From Crossiella sp. CA-258035 (GTDB lineage: Bacteria; Actinomycetota; Actinomycetes; Mycobacteriales; Pseudonocardiaceae), in NCBI RefSeq assembly GCF_030064675.1, contig NZ_CP116413.1, positions 7,841,501-7,905,500 of the forward strand: a DNA stretch of 64,000 bases, read 5' to 3'. Below the pieces are notes generated by a model. It worked only from the letters and a program-made list of their open reading frames with translations, made no database searches and was not told the origin of the DNA. Shown here in pieces: positions 17,217 to 27,241 of the stretch. Position numbers and translations under genes: made by a program. How positions within the stretch are numbered: the first letter of the stretch is position 1; each line of letters opens with the position of its first letter.

Positions 17217-18631
17217 AGCACCTCCAGGCGCAGCAGGTCGTCCTCGGTCTCCCGGCGCAGCACCAGCCGGTGCTCGCCGTCGCGCACGGCGACCACGGCC
17301 GGCCGGGGCAGCCGGTTGTAGCTGCTGGCCATCACGTAGCAGTAGGCCCCGGTCGCGGCCACCGCGACCAGGTCGCCCGGGGCGATGTCCTCGGGCAGCC
17401 AGCAGTCTCGCACCACCACGTCACCGGACTCGCAGTGCTTTCCCACCAGCCGGGACAGCACCGCCTCGGCCTCGACCCCCCGGGAGACCAGGCGGCAATC
17501 GTAGACCGCGTCGTAGAGCGCGGTGCGGATGTTGTCGCTCATGCCGCCGTCCACGCTGACGTAGCGGCGGACGGACCCACCGGTCACCGTGACGTCCTTG
17601 ATGGTGCCCACCTCGTAGAGGGTCACCGTGCCCGGCCCGACGATGGCCCGGCCCGGCTCCACCGCGACCTTGGGCGTGGGCAGCCCGGCCAGCTCGCACT
17701 CCCGGGCCACGATCGCGCGCAGCTGGTCGGCCAGCTTGGCCGGCGGCGGCGGGTCGTCCTCGGCGGTGTAGGCGATGCCGAGGCCGCCACCGAGGTCCAC
17801 AGTGGACAGTGCGGCCAGCGCGTCCGCGCCGTGCTCCTTGTGCAGCTCGGCCAGCAGCCCGATCACCCGGTGCGCGGCGATCTCGAAGCCGTCCGCCTCG
17901 AAGATCTGCGAGCCGATGTGGCTGTGCAGGCCGACCAGGCGCAGGCCGTCGGCGGCCAGCACCCGGCGGGCCGCCTCGGCGGCGTCCCCGGAGGCGAGCG
18001 AGAAGCCGAACTTCTGGTCCTCGTGCGCGGTGGCGATGAACTCGTGCGTGTGCGCCTCGACACCCACGGTGATCCGGATCAGCACGGACTGGACGATCCC
18101 GGCCTCGCGGGCGACCTGGTCCAGCCGGGCGATCTCGTGGAAGGAGTCCACCACCACGGTGCCCACCCGGCCCTGCACAGCGGCGCGCAGCTCGGCAACG
18201 GACTTGTTGTTGCCGTGGAAGGTGATCCGCTCGCTGGGGAAGTCCGCGCGCTGGGCCACGGCCAGCTCGCCGCCACTGCAGATGTCCAGGCTCAGCCCCT
18301 CCTGGGCCACCCAGCGGGCGATCTCCACGGAGAGGAAGGCCTTGGACGCGTAGTGCACCAGCGTCGGGTCGCCGAAGGCCTCGGCGTGCTCGGCGCAGCG
18401 CGCGCGGAAGTCCGCCTCGTCCATCACGAACAGCGGCGTGCCGTAGGTCTCGGCCAGCTCGCGCAGGTCGGCGCCGGCCACCCGCACGGCGCCGTCCGGC
18501 CCCCGTCTGGCGTTCCTCGGCCACACGGACTCCGGCAGCTCGCCGAGCGCGTCGGCGGTGGACGGCCGGGGTCCGGCCGTCGCGGGAACAATGACGTCAG
18601 CGTGCCGAGGACCGGCGGGGTGTGCCCTCAC
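17213..18631 (-). CDS. lysA: Diaminopimelate decarboxylase
   Basis: 472 residues. Last step of lysine synthesis. Fold-III PLP enzyme: PLP lysine in VHYASKAF (about residue 92), GSQIF glycine-loop region, [10 protein letters not shown] phosphate-binding motif, and catalytic CESGDVV at about 405. The GTG at 18631 has no clear ribosome site. The gene may be expressed from the argS side or as a leaderless transcript; 54 bases separate it from argS. Confidence 0.96.
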   Translation of the reverse strand: MRAHPAGPRHADVIVPATAGPRPSTADALGELPESVWPRNARRGPDGAVRVAGADLRELAETYGTPLFVMDEADFRARCAEHAEAFGDPTLVHYASKAFLSVEIARWVAQEGLSLDICSGGELAVAQRADFPSERITFHGNNKSVAELRAAVQGRVGTVVVDSFHEIARLDQVAREAGIVQSVLIRITVGVEAHTHEFIATAHEDQKFGFSLASGDAAEAARRVLAADGLRLVGLHSHIGSQIFEADGFEIAAHRVIGLLAELHKEHGADALAALSTVDLGGGLGIAYTAEDDPPPPAKLADQLRAIVARECELAGLPTPKVAVEPGRAIVGPGTVTLYEVGTIKDVTVTGGSVRRYVSVDGGMSDNIRTALYDAVYDCRLVSRGVEAEAVLSRLVGKHCESGDVVVRDCWLPEDIAPGDLVAVAATGAYCYVMASSYNRLPRPAVVAVRDGEHRLVLRRETEDDLLRLEVL

Positions 18632-18685
18632 GGTCGTTAATCCTCACACACCGCCCGCGCGGCCGTCCGGCGGCATAGACCCTGG

Positions 18686-20356
18686 TCACATCCGCTCGGG
18701 CGCGCTCACGCCCAGCAGGCCCAGCCCGTTGGCCAGCACCTGGCGGGTGGCCGCGCAGAGCAGCAGGCGCGCGGTGGTCAGCGCGGTCGGCTCCTCATCG
18801 CCCTGCGGCAGCACCCGGCAGTTGTCGTAGAACTTGTGGTAGGCGCTGGCCAGCTCCTCCAGGTAGCGGGCCACCCGGTGCGGTTCGCGCAGCTCGGCGG
18901 CGGAGGCGAGCACCTTCGGGAAGTCGCCGATGGTGCGGATCAGCTTGCCTTCCTTCTCGTGCGCGAGCAGCCCGAGCAGCTCGGAGGTGATCTCGGCCGC
19001 GGCGGGCACGGTGATGCCCAGGTCCGCGGCGTTGCGCGCGAGCGAGGACAGCCGGGCGTGCGCGTACTGGACGTAGAACACCGGGTTCTCGTTGGTGGTC
19101 TTGGTCCACAGGTCCAGGTCGATGTCCAGGGTGGAGTCCACCGAGGAGCGGATCAGCGCGTACCTGGCCGAGTCCACGCCGATCGCCTCGACCAGGTCGT
19201 CCAGGGTGATCACGTTGCCCGCGCGCTTGGCCATCCGGACCGGCACGCCGTCCTTGACCAGGTTGACCATCTGGCCGATCAGCACCTCGACGCAGTTCGG
19301 GTCGTCGCCGAAGGCGGCCGCGGCGGCCCGCAGCCTGCCGATGTAGCCGTGGTGGTCCGCGCCGAGCATGTAGATCAGCCGGTCGAAGCCGCGGGTGCGC
19401 TTGTTCCGGAAGTAGGCGATGTCCGCGGCGATGTAGGCGGCCTCGCCGTTGCCCTTCATGACGACGCGGTCCTTGTCGTCGCCGTAGTCGGTGGAGCGCA
19501 GCCACCAGGCCCCGGCCTCCTTGTACAGGTGGCCGGAGTTCTTGAGCACCTCCAGCGCGGTCTGCACCTCGCCGGAGCTGTGCAGCGACTTCTCGCTGAA
19601 GTAGACGTCGAACTCGGTGCGGAACTGGCGCAGGCTCTGCCGGATCGACTCCAGCATCAGCTCCACGCCCAGCTCGCGGAACCTGGCGTCCCGCTGCTCG
19701 TCATCCAGCGAGAGCACGTCCGGCTCCTGCTTGACGATCTTGGCCGCCACGTCGGTAATCCAGTCGCCCGCGTAGCCGTCCTCGGGCACCGGCTCGCCCT
19801 TGGCCACCGCGACCAGGGACTTGGTCAGCCTGCCGATCTGGGCGCCGGCGTCGTTGATGTAGAACTCGCGGGTGATCTCGCCGCCACCGGCCGCGAGCAC
19901 CCGGCCGAGCGCGTCGCCGACCGCGGCCCAGCGGGCGTGACCCAGGTGCATCGGGCCGGTCGGGTTGGCCGAGACGAACTCCAGGTTGATCTTCTGCCCG
20001 GTCAGCGCCGAACCACGGCCGAACGCCTCGCCCGCGGTCAGCACCTCCTTGACCAGCTGGCCCTGCGCGTCCGCGGCCAGCCGCAGGTTCACGAAGCCGG
20101 GTCCGGCGATCTCGGCGGCGGTGATGCCGTCCTGGGTGGCCAGCGCCTTGGCCAGCTCCTCGGCCAGCTCGCGCGGGACCAGGCCGAGCTTCTTGCCGAT
20201 CTGCAGCGCGAGGTTGGTGGCGTAGTCGCCGTGCTCGGGGTTTCTGGGTCGCTCCACCGTGACCGCCGCGGGCAGCACCGCGGTGTCCAGCCCGCGCGCG
20301 GTGAGCACGTCATGGGCGACGGAACGGACCAGGTCAGCCAAGGCAGCAGGAGTCAC
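18686..20356 (-). CDS. argS: Arginyl-tRNA synthetase
   Basis: 556 residues from GTG 20356, the usual size for the family. Class I synthetase: HIGH-type motif in [14 protein letters not shown] (about residue 128), N-terminal additional domain [14 protein letters not shown], and a KMSKS-position loop [13 protein letters not shown] (about 350). The C-terminal DALR-type anticodon-binding helical domain is intact, ending LGVSAPERM. In-frame codons continue upstream to 20479, but that part is poorly coding; GTG 20356 gives the conserved start. Confidence 0.96.
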   Translation of the reverse strand: MTPAALADLVRSVAHDVLTARGLDTAVLPAAVTVERPRNPEHGDYATNLALQIGKKLGLVPRELAEELAKALATQDGITAAEIAGPGFVNLRLAADAQGQLVKEVLTAGEAFGRGSALTGQKINLEFVSANPTGPMHLGHARWAAVGDALGRVLAAGGGEITREFYINDAGAQIGRLTKSLVAVAKGEPVPEDGYAGDWITDVAAKIVKQEPDVLSLDDEQRDARFRELGVELMLESIRQSLRQFRTEFDVYFSEKSLHSSGEVQTALEVLKNSGHLYKEAGAWWLRSTDYGDDKDRVVMKGNGEAAYIAADIAYFRNKRTRGFDRLIYMLGADHHGYIGRLRAAAAAFGDDPNCVEVLIGQMVNLVKDGVPVRMAKRAGNVITLDDLVEAIGVDSARYALIRSSVDSTLDIDLDLWTKTTNENPVFYVQYAHARLSSLARNAADLGITVPAAAEITSELLGLLAHEKEGKLIRTIGDFPKVLASAAELREPHRVARYLEELASAYHKFYDNCRVLPQGDEEPTALTTARLLLCAATRQVLANGLGLLGVSAPERM

Positions 20357-20544
20357 GGCTCGTAGTCTATGGCGGCCTCGATACCCGTTCGACCTTGTAT
20401 CCAACTGTATGAGGTTTCGGAAGTAATGCTGGGTAGCCGGCCTTGCGCCGGAAGCTTCCCCCAAAGAGCTGACTCGCACCTGACAGCCGATCCTTACACT
20501 GACGCGCGGTAACCCGTACGGCGTGAGACAGGGGCCGGGCAGAC

Positions 20545-21393
20545 ATGGTCAGCGGTAAGAGCAGCAAGAACGCGCGGGCGTCAGCCCCGCGCGTGCCGAT
20601 CGCGATGAAGAAGCCCAAGCCTTGGGGCACGATCGCCGCCGTGCTCGCGGTGCTGGTCTTCGCGGGTGGCGTGTTCGGCTACGCCTACGTGCAGAACGCC
20701 GACCGGGCGGAGAAGCAGGCCGCGCTGGCCGAGTTCACGCCCTCGGAGTCCAACCAGGACCCCACGGAGAAGATCCAGGGCGTGCTCAAGCAGAAGTACG
20801 AGGCGGGCAAGCACGTGCCGGCCACGCAGCGGGTGGCCTACGACCACTACCCGCCCATCGGCGGGCCGCACGACGAGGTGTGGGCGACCTGCACCGGCGT
20901 GGTGTACCCGAACCCGGTGCGCAACGAGAACATGGTGCACTCCATGGAGCACGGCGCGGTCTGGATCGCCTACAACCCGGACCAGGTCAAGGGCGGCGAC
21001 CTGGACAAGCTGAAGCAGCGCGCGCAGGGCCAGCAGTTCACCATGATGTCGCCGTACCCCGGCCTGGACAAGCCGATCTCGTTGCAGGGCTGGGGCCGTC
21101 AGCTCAAGCTGGACAGCGCCGACGACCAGCGGATCGACCAGTTCATCTCCGCGGTGCGCCGCAACCAGTACATCTACCCGGAGATCGGCGCCACCTGCGC
21201 CACCAACGCCTTCGACCCGGACAACGCGCCGCCGTTCGTGGCGGAGAAGCCGGGCAAGGACGCGGTGCCGATGGACGGTGGCACCAAGGCCCCTGACGAG
21301 CAGACCGGCGGCCAGCCGGGTCAGCCCGGCCAGCCCGGCCAGCCCAGCGGCCAGAACCCGCCGAGCAGCCAGAACCCGCCGCCCGGTGGCTGA
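20545..21393 (+). CDS. DUF3105 membrane-anchored protein
   Basis: 282 residues. Basic N-terminus, one membrane anchor (about 29-50), then a DUF3105 domain with the motif set [32 protein letters not shown] and PYPGLDKP. The Cys, His and Met pattern suggests metal or heme-type ligands, but the family's role is unknown. The C-terminus has GQP repeats. It overlaps the following DUF305 gene by 8 nt, a pairing common in actinobacteria. It is divergent from argS across 188 bases that must contain both promoters; no tRNA was found there. Confidence 0.85.
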   Translation: MVSGKSSKNARASAPRVPIAMKKPKPWGTIAAVLAVLVFAGGVFGYAYVQNADRAEKQAALAEFTPSESNQDPTEKIQGVLKQKYEAGKHVPATQRVAYDHYPPIGGPHDEVWATCTGVVYPNPVRNENMVHSMEHGAVWIAYNPDQVKGGDLDKLKQRAQGQQFTMMSPYPGLDKPISLQGWGRQLKLDSADDQRIDQFISAVRRNQYIYPEIGATCATNAFDPDNAPPFVAEKPGKDAVPMDGGTKAPDEQTGGQPGQPGQPGQPSGQNPPSSQNPPPGG

Positions 21394-22129
21394 GTCCGAC
21401 CCCCGGATCGTGGACGAGACGGACCCGGAGGAGACCGAGCAGGTCACCGGCCGGGCTCCGTCCCGCGCGATGCGGATCCTGGTGGCCACCGCCGCGGTGC
21501 TGGCGATCCTGATGCTCGGCGCGGCGGGCGGCCTGCTGATCAACCTGCCCAAGCCCGCCGCGGAGAGCTCCACACCGCCGCTGGACGGGCCGGACACCGG
21601 CTTCGCCCAGGACATGTCCGTGCACCACCTGCAGGCGGTGGAGATGGCCGCGATGGTGCCCGACCGCAGCGAGGACCGGCTGGTCCGCGAGCTGGCCTTC
21701 GACATCCAGAGCACCCAGCTGGAGCAGGTCGGCCGGATGAAGGGCTGGCTGGCGCTGTGGGGGCATCCCGAGCAGTCGCCGACCGGCAAGTACATGGAGT
21801 GGATGAAGGACGCCCCGCCCGGGCACGGGCACGCGCCGGTGCAGCCCGGCCAGTCCGTCGGCACCTACACGATGCCGGGCATGGCCAACCAGGAGGAGAT
21901 GTCCAAGCTGCGCAAGCTCAAGGGCGTGGAGTTCGAGGTGTACTTCCTCCAGCTCATGCGGCGGCACCACATCGGCGGCGCGGAGATGGCCAACTACGGC
22001 CGCAAGAACGCCCGGCTCGCGGTGGTGCGCAACCTGGCGGAGAACATCCTCAAGGCCCAGCACTCCGAGCTGGACGTGCTGGACCGCCGACTCGTCGAGC
22101 GCAACGCGGAGCCCCTGCCGCCGAACTGA
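21386..22129 (+). CDS. DUF305 membrane-anchored protein
   Basis: 247 residues. One transmembrane anchor (about 28-50), then two DUF305 half-repeats with MSVHHLQAVEMAAM and MRRHHIGGAEMANY. The paired HH-x(n)-EMA motifs are the hallmark of this ferritin-like four-helix family, linked in some bacteria to copper handling. GTG 21386 is inside the end of the DUF3105 gene. A second DUF305 gene is at 55126-55692. Confidence 0.88.
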   Translation: MAESDPRIVDETDPEETEQVTGRAPSRAMRILVATAAVLAILMLGAAGGLLINLPKPAAESSTPPLDGPDTGFAQDMSVHHLQAVEMAAMVPDRSEDRLVRELAFDIQSTQLEQVGRMKGWLALWGHPEQSPTGKYMEWMKDAPPGHGHAPVQPGQSVGTYTMPGMANQEEMSKLRKLKGVEFEVYFLQLMRRHHIGGAEMANYGRKNARLAVVRNLAENILKAQHSELDVLDRRLVERNAEPLPPN

Positions 22130-22159
22130 GCGAGTCACCCGAGCGGCGACCTGCGCGCG

Positions 22160-22186
22160 TTACCGGTCGGTAGTACCGTCGGGTAA
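22160..22186. promoter_or_regulatory. Candidate TetR/FadR-type operator upstream of the acyl-CoA dehydrogenase gene
   Basis: 27-bp imperfect palindrome: TTACCGGTCGGTA, central G, TACCGTCGGGTAA. 11 of the 13 half-site positions match, and the outer ends TTACC/GGTAA are perfect. It sits 21 bases before the start of the dehydrogenase. This is the form of operator used by TetR-family fatty-acid regulators in actinobacteria; the regulator is not in the window. Confidence 0.5.
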
Positions 22187-22207
22187 TCCGATGGCAGGGG
22201 GTCAGCG

Positions 22208-24121
22208 ATGACCGCAGTGGATCCAGCCCGCACGACCGAGCGCGAGGCCCGTCAGGTAGCGGAGCAGGCGCGCGAGACGCAGTGGCGCAAACCCAGCTTC
22301 GGCAAGGAGCTGTTCCTCGGGCGACTACGCCTGGAACTGATCCACCCGCATCCGCGGGGTGACGAGGTGACCCGTCGCCGCGGCGAGGAGTTCCTGGCCC
22401 GGTTGCGGGAGTTCTGCGAGAACGAGATCGACGGCGCGCGGATCGAGCGCGAGGCCACGATCCCGGACGAGGTCTTCGACGGCCTGCGCCGCATCGGCGC
22501 GCTGGGCATGAAGATCGACCCGGAGTACGGCGGCCTCGGGCTGTCCCAGGTGTACTACAACAAGGCGCTGATGCTCGTCGGGTCGGTCAGCCCGGCCATC
22601 GGCGCACTGCTCTCCGCGCACCAGTCCATCGGGGTGCCGCAGCCGCTCAAGCAGTTCGGCACGCCGGAGCAGAAGCAGAAGTACCTGCCGCGCTGTGCCA
22701 GCACCGACATCAGCGCCTTCCTGCTCACCGAGCCGGACGTGGGCAGCGACCCGGCCCGGCTGGGCACCACCGCGGTGCCCACCGAGGATGGGCACTACCT
22801 GCTCGACGGCGTGAAGCTGTGGACCACCAACGGTGTGGTGGCCGACCTGCTGGTGGTGATGGCCAGGGTGCCCAAGTCCGAGGGTCACCGTGGCGGGATC
22901 ACCGCGTTCGTGGTGGAGGGCAACGCCGAGGGCGTCACGGTGGAGAACCGCAACGCGTTCATGGGCCTGCGCGGGCTGGAGAACGGCGTGACCCGGTTCC
23001 ACCAGGTCAAGGTGCCCGCGGAGAACCGGATCGGCGAGGAGGGGCAGGGCCTCAAGATCGCGCTGACCACGCTGAACACCGGCAGGCTCTCGCTGCCCGC
23101 GATGTGCGCCGGCTCGGCCAAGTGGTGCCTGAAGATCGCCCGCGAGTGGTCGGCGGAGCGGGTGCAGTGGGGCCGTCCGGTCGGCGAGCACGAGGCGGTC
23201 TCCAGCAAGATCGCCTTCATCGCGGCCACCGCGTTCGCGCTGGAGGCGGTGCTGGACCTGTCCAGCGAGATGGCCGACGAGGAGCGCAACGACATCCGGA
23301 TCGAGGCCGCGCTGGCCAAGCTGTACGGCTCGGAGATGGCCTGGCTGGTCGCCGACGAGCTGGTGCAGATCCGCGGCGGCCGGGGTTATGAGACCGCCGA
23401 GTCGCTGGCCGCCCGCGGCGAGCGCGGCATCCCGGCCGAGCAGATCCTGCGCGACCTGCGGATCAACCGGATCTTCGAGGGCTCCACCGAGATCATGCAC
23501 CTGCTGATCGCGCGCGAGGCGGTGGACGCGCACCTGTCGGTGGCCGGCGACATCATCGACCCGGAGGCCGACACCGGCCGCAAGGTCAAGGCGGCGGCGC
23601 GGGCCGGGGCGTTCTACGCGAAGTGGCTGCCCACGCTGGCCGTCGGCAAGGGCCAGCTGCCCAGCAGCTTCACCGAGTTCGGCCCGCTGGCCGGGCACCT
23701 GCGGTTCGTGGAGCGGGCCAGCCGCAAGCTGGCCAGGCAGACCTTCTACGCGATGTCCCGCTGGCAGGGGAAGATGGAGCGCAAGCAGGCGTTCCTGGGC
23801 CGGATCGTGGACATCGGCGCGGAGCTGTTCGCCATCAGCGCCACCTGCGTGCGCGCCCAGTGGCTGGACACCCCGGCCGCCCGCGACCTGGCGGAGGCCT
23901 TCTGCCGCCAGGCCAGGGTGCGGGTGGAGGAGCTGTTCACCCGGCTGTGGACCAACACCGACGACACCGACTCCCAGCTGGCCCGCCAGGTGATGGCGGG
24001 CGAGCACACCTGGGTGGAGGAGGGCATCCTCGACCCGTCCCTGCCCGGGGCCTGGATCGCCGAAGCCACCCCGGGTCCGTCCCGCGCCGACAACGTGCAC
24101 CGCCACCCAGGCCAGACCTGA
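22208..24121 (+). CDS. Acyl-CoA dehydrogenase (long FadE type)
   Basis: 637 residues. FAD enzyme introducing the alpha-beta double bond in acyl-CoA. N-terminal helical domain to about 150, beta domain with LLTEPDVGSDPARLGTTA, substrate loop, then the C-terminal helical domain with QIRGGRGYETAESL and the catalytic-type region FEGSTEIMHLLIAREA. An additional about 180-residue C-terminal helical extension makes it longer than the usual 380-residue enzymes and similar to the larger mycobacterial FadE proteins. ATG 22208 follows GGCAGGGGG. A palindrome upstream suggests fatty-acid-responsive control. Confidence 0.92.
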   Translation: MTAVDPARTTEREARQVAEQARETQWRKPSFGKELFLGRLRLELIHPHPRGDEVTRRRGEEFLARLREFCENEIDGARIEREATIPDEVFDGLRRIGALGMKIDPEYGGLGLSQVYYNKALMLVGSVSPAIGALLSAHQSIGVPQPLKQFGTPEQKQKYLPRCASTDISAFLLTEPDVGSDPARLGTTAVPTEDGHYLLDGVKLWTTNGVVADLLVVMARVPKSEGHRGGITAFVVEGNAEGVTVENRNAFMGLRGLENGVTRFHQVKVPAENRIGEEGQGLKIALTTLNTGRLSLPAMCAGSAKWCLKIAREWSAERVQWGRPVGEHEAVSSKIAFIAATAFALEAVLDLSSEMADEERNDIRIEAALAKLYGSEMAWLVADELVQIRGGRGYETAESLAARGERGIPAEQILRDLRINRIFEGSTEIMHLLIAREAVDAHLSVAGDIIDPEADTGRKVKAAARAGAFYAKWLPTLAVGKGQLPSSFTEFGPLAGHLRFVERASRKLARQTFYAMSRWQGKMERKQAFLGRIVDIGAELFAISATCVRAQWLDTPAARDLAEAFCRQARVRVEELFTRLWTNTDDTDSQLARQVMAGEHTWVEEGILDPSLPGAWIAEATPGPSRADNVHRHPGQT

Positions 24122-24127
24122 CCCCAG

Positions 24128-24260
24128 CCCGCGTGTTGGCCGATCTCGTACCCCGTGTTGGCCGTTGTTGTACGCAGTGTTGGCCGAATCTGTACCCGTG
24201 TTGGCCAACACCGGGTACGAGATCGGCCAACACTGCGTACGAGATCGGCCAACACGCGGG
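24128..24260. repeat. Inverted array of 19-bp units, locus A
   Basis: Three plus-strand units GTGTTGGCCGATCTCGTAC or close variants begin at 24133, 24155 and 24177 (22-bp period). A half unit at 24198 runs into its own inverse (GTGTTGGCCAACAC). Two inverted units begin at 24215 and 24237, again 22 bp apart. The outermost units form a perfect 24-bp inverted repeat (24128-24151 with 24237-24260). The same consensus and period recur at 42402-42543. Located just after the acyl-CoA dehydrogenase stop and 50 bases before the peroxiredoxin gene. Confidence 0.85.
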
Positions 24261-24310
24261 GCGGCTGGGCGTGTGCGCGGGTGTCGGGGTGATCCTCTAG
24301 CGTCGCGGTC

Positions 24311-24778
24311 ATGACCGAACGCCTTTCCCCCGGCGACCCCGCGCCCGGGTTCACCCTGCCCGACGCCGACGGCAAGCCCGTCTCGCTGGCGGACTTCCGC
24401 GGGCAGCACGTGATCGTCTACTTCTACCCGGCCGCGGGCACCCCCGGGTGCAGCAAGCAGGCCTGCGACTTCCGGGACAGCCTGGCCGAGCTCAACGGCG
24501 CGGGCTACACCGTGCTGGGCATCTCCCCGGACAGGCCGGCCAAGCTGGCCAAGGTCCGCGAGGAGCAGGAGCTGACCTTCCCGCTGCTGTCGGACCCGGA
24601 GCGCGCGGTGCTCACCGCCTGGGGCGCCTTCGGCGAGAAGATGATGTACGGCAAGACCGTCACCGGGGTGATCCGCTCCACCTTCGTGGTGGACCCCGAC
24701 GGCAAGATCGCCACCGCGCAGTACAACGTGCGCGCCACCGGGCACGTGGCCAAGCTGCGCAGGGACCTCGGCGTCTGA
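24311..24778 (+). CDS. bcp: Thiol peroxidase / peroxiredoxin, Bcp-PrxQ type
   Basis: 155 residues. Thioredoxin-dependent reduction of hydroperoxides. Peroxidatic Cys in GTPGCSKQAC at about residue 46, with the resolving-type Cys five residues on (PrxQ pattern), preceded by VIVYFYPAAG. Arg in TGVIRSTFVVD. ATG at 24311. Upstream lies the inverted repeat array, which may affect its transcription. Confidence 0.95.
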   Translation: MTERLSPGDPAPGFTLPDADGKPVSLADFRGQHVIVYFYPAAGTPGCSKQACDFRDSLAELNGAGYTVLGISPDRPAKLAKVREEQELTFPLLSDPERAVLTAWGAFGEKMMYGKTVTGVIRSTFVVDPDGKIATAQYNVRATGHVAKLRRDLGV

Positions 24779-24902
24779 GCGGAAACTGAAGATTTCCCCT
24801 GCGGTGCAACCGGATCCGACCGGCCGCGCCTACGCCGAACCGACCGGGAAAGTTGCCTGATCACCAGGCCAACTTGGTTGCGGGGCTTCGCGTAAACGGG
24901 TC

Positions 24903-25823
24903 GTGAAGAACTCCGTGGGGGCGATGGCCAGCGTGTTCGTGGTGTGCGCTGCCGGTCTGCTGTCGATCCATCTGCTCGGTGAGGCCGGTCCGTCCGGGCC
25001 GCCGGAGGCGACCAACCAGGCGAACGTGACCACGGTGGCACTGCCGCCCAGCAACGCGCCCGGCCAGGATCCGACCGAGGTGGTGAAGCCGGGCCCGCCG
25101 ACCAAACCCAAGCAGGACAAGGTTTCCGGCACCGAGCTGAGCAACGCGGTGACCAGGGCGGTGCGCGCGGGCGGCAGCGCGACCGGGGTCGGCCTGGTGG
25201 TGCTGGAGGTCGACGGCTGGCGGGAGCTGGCCAGCGCGGAGGCCGACCGGCAGTTCCGCTCGGCCTCGCTGGTGAAGCTGCTGATCGCGGTGGACGCGTT
25301 GCAGTCCGGCGCGTCCACCGCCACCGACCTGCGCACCATGCTCTCGGCCAGCCACGACGGCATCGCCAGCGAGCTGTGGGTGCGGCTGGGCGGCAACACC
25401 ATGGTGCAGCGCCAGGCCAGGCGGATGGGCCTGAACCGGACCCTGCCGCCGCTGGACCCGATGCACTGGGGCGACACCAAGGTCAGCGCGCGCGATGTGG
25501 CCAAGATGTACCGGCACATCCTGACCGAGCTGCCCAAGGCGCACCGCGAGCTGATCATGGGCGCGCTGACCGCCGCGCCGCGGATCGCCGCGGACCGGTT
25601 CGACCAGCACTTCGGCATCCCGTACGGGCTGCCCGAGGTGCAGTGGGCGGTCAAACAGGGCTGGGCGACCGGCCGCGCGGGCACGGACCTGCACACCAGC
25701 GGGGTGCTGGCCGGGGGCACCAGGGTGGTGGTGCTGCTGAGCACGCACTCCCCCGGCACCAGCTACGCCCGCGCCGCCAAGTCGCTCACCACGGGCGTTG
25801 GCGAGCTGGGCGGACTGTTCTAG
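24903..25823 (+). CDS. Secreted beta-lactamase-fold serine hydrolase-like protein
   Basis: 306 residues, with an N-terminal signal anchor (7-27) and a Pro/Thr/Lys linker to about 80. The rest looks like a class A beta-lactamase/DD-peptidase fold. SASLVKL supplies the nucleophile SxxK motif (about residue 122-125). The second motif reads SHD rather than SDN (about 148) and the third reads KQGW rather than KTG (about 257). It lacks a typical omega-loop Glu signature, so a true beta-lactamase is unlikely; a cell-wall role is possible. GTG 24903. Its stop overlaps the stop of rdgB by a few bases, convergent. Confidence 0.75.
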   Translation: MKNSVGAMASVFVVCAAGLLSIHLLGEAGPSGPPEATNQANVTTVALPPSNAPGQDPTEVVKPGPPTKPKQDKVSGTELSNAVTRAVRAGGSATGVGLVVLEVDGWRELASAEADRQFRSASLVKLLIAVDALQSGASTATDLRTMLSASHDGIASELWVRLGGNTMVQRQARRMGLNRTLPPLDPMHWGDTKVSARDVAKMYRHILTELPKAHRELIMGALTAAPRIAADRFDQHFGIPYGLPEVQWAVKQGWATGRAGTDLHTSGVLAGGTRVVVLLSTHSPGTSYARAAKSLTTGVGELGGLF

Positions 25824-26428
25824 CGCTGCCCGGCCAGCGCGCGCAGGTGCGGCAGCAGCAGGCGAAGGGCGCGGCCGCGGTGGGAGTCCGCGTCCTTCTC
25901 CGCGGGCGTCATCTCCGCCGAGGTCCTGGTCTCGCCCTCGGGCACGAAGATCGGGTCGTAGCCGAAGCCGTTGGCGCCGCGCATCGCGCGCAGCAGCGTG
26001 CCCCGCCACTCCCCGCGCACCACCACCGGCTCCGCGCCGGGCACGGCGAGCGCGACCACGGCCACGAACGCGGCGCCGCGGCGCTCGTCCGGCACGTCGC
26101 CGAGCTGGCCGAGCAGCAGCTCCAGGTTGCCGAGGTCGTCGCCGTGCTTGCCGGACCAGCGGGCGGAGAGCACGCCGGGCATGCCGTTGAGCGCGTCCAC
26201 CGCGATGCCCGAGTCGTCGGCGATCGAGGGCAGGCCGGTCGCGGCGGCCGCGTCCACGGCCTTGGCGATCGCGTTCTCCTCGAAGGTGGCCCCGGTCTCG
26301 GGGGCCTCCGGGAACTCGGGCACCTCGTCCAGGCCGAGGACCTCGATGCCGTCGAGCCGCTCGGCCGCCACGATCCGCCGCAGCTCGCCCAGCTTCTTGG
26401 CGTTGCGGCTGGCCAGCAGGACCCTCAT
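25820..26428 (-). CDS. rdgB: XTP/dITP diphosphatase (RdgB/HAM1)
   Basis: 202 residues. House-cleaning hydrolase of non-canonical purine nucleotides. N-terminal [16 protein letters not shown] phosphate-binding motif, [23 protein letters not shown] and [11 protein letters not shown] all fit the family. ATG 26428 overlaps the rph stop by 4 nt (ATGA), giving the usual rph-rdgB pair. Confidence 0.95.
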   Translation of the reverse strand: MRVLLASRNAKKLGELRRIVAAERLDGIEVLGLDEVPEFPEAPETGATFEENAIAKAVDAAAATGLPSIADDSGIAVDALNGMPGVLSARWSGKHGDDLGNLELLLGQLGDVPDERRGAAFVAVVALAVPGAEPVVVRGEWRGTLLRAMRGANGFGYDPIFVPEGETRTSAEMTPAEKDADSHRGRALRLLLPHLRALAGQR

Positions 26429-27183
26429 GCCTTCTTGCCCTCGGGCAGCGTGCCGGGGTAGGGCAGCGCGAGCGCCTCGGCCTGCAGGCGGCACAGGTCG
26501 GCCACCCCGGCCAGGGCCAGGTCGAGCATCTTGTCCAGGGTGGAGCGGGCGAAGGTGGCGCCCTCGCCGGTGCCCTGCACCTCGACCAGGGTGCCCGCGT
26601 CGGTGGCCACCACGTTCATGTCCACCTCGGCCCGCGAGTCCTCCTCGTATGGCAGGTCCAGCCGCACCCGGCCGTCCACCACGCCCACGCTGACCGCGGC
26701 GATCTGGCAGGACAGCGGCTTGGGGTCGGCGAGCTTGCCCGCCGCGCCGAGCCAGGTGACCGCGTCGGCCAGCGCCACGTAGGCGCCGGTGATCGCCGCG
26801 GTGCGGGTGCCGCCGTCGGCCTGGATGACATCGCAGTCGATCACGATGGTGTTCTCGCCCAGCGCGGAGAGGTCGATGCAGGTGCGCAGCGACCGGCCGA
26901 TCAGGCGGCTGATCTCGTGCGTGCGCCCGCCGACCCGGCCCTTGATGGACTCCCGGTCACTGCGGCTGTGCGTGGCCGAGGGCAGCATGGCGTACTCGGC
27001 GGTCACCCAGCCCAGCCCGGAGCCGGAGCGCCACCGGGGCACCCCCTCGGACACACTGGCCGCGCACAGCACGCGGGTCTTGCCGAACTCCACCAGCACC
27101 GAGCCGGCGGGCCAGTCCTGGTAGCCCCTGGTGATCTTGATGTCCCGCAGGGCCTCGTCGCTTCTGCCATCGATGCGCACCAC
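26425..27183 (-). CDS. rph: Ribonuclease PH
   Basis: 252 residues. Phosphorolytic 3' trimming of tRNA. RNase PH core with [21 protein letters not shown] near residue 20-40, [24 protein letters not shown], and [18 protein letters not shown] near 115-135. GTG 27183. Coupled with rdgB by a 4-nt overlap. Confidence 0.96.
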   Translation of the reverse strand: MVRIDGRSDEALRDIKITRGYQDWPAGSVLVEFGKTRVLCAASVSEGVPRWRSGSGLGWVTAEYAMLPSATHSRSDRESIKGRVGGRTHEISRLIGRSLRTCIDLSALGENTIVIDCDVIQADGGTRTAAITGAYVALADAVTWLGAAGKLADPKPLSCQIAAVSVGVVDGRVRLDLPYEEDSRAEVDMNVVATDAGTLVEVQGTGEGATFARSTLDKMLDLALAGVADLCRLQAEALALPYPGTLPEGKKA

Positions 27184-27241
27184 GCGGCTAGCCTAGTCAC
27201 CTCGTTGAACCGCTCCTGAGCGGCCGTCGTATGGAGTGGAC

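Noticed and set aside
20357-20544. tRNA gene next to argS
   Set aside because: A GTTCGA-like T-loop fragment is present, but no matching acceptor, anticodon or D arms could be drawn.
24128-24260. CRISPR array
   Set aside because: Units are 19 bp with only 3-bp gaps and include inverted copies; there are no spacers and no cas genes.
22325-24745. 806-codon minus-strand open frame opposite the acyl-CoA dehydrogenase and bcp genes
   Set aside because: It spans two real genes and the repeat array and has no recognisable domain.
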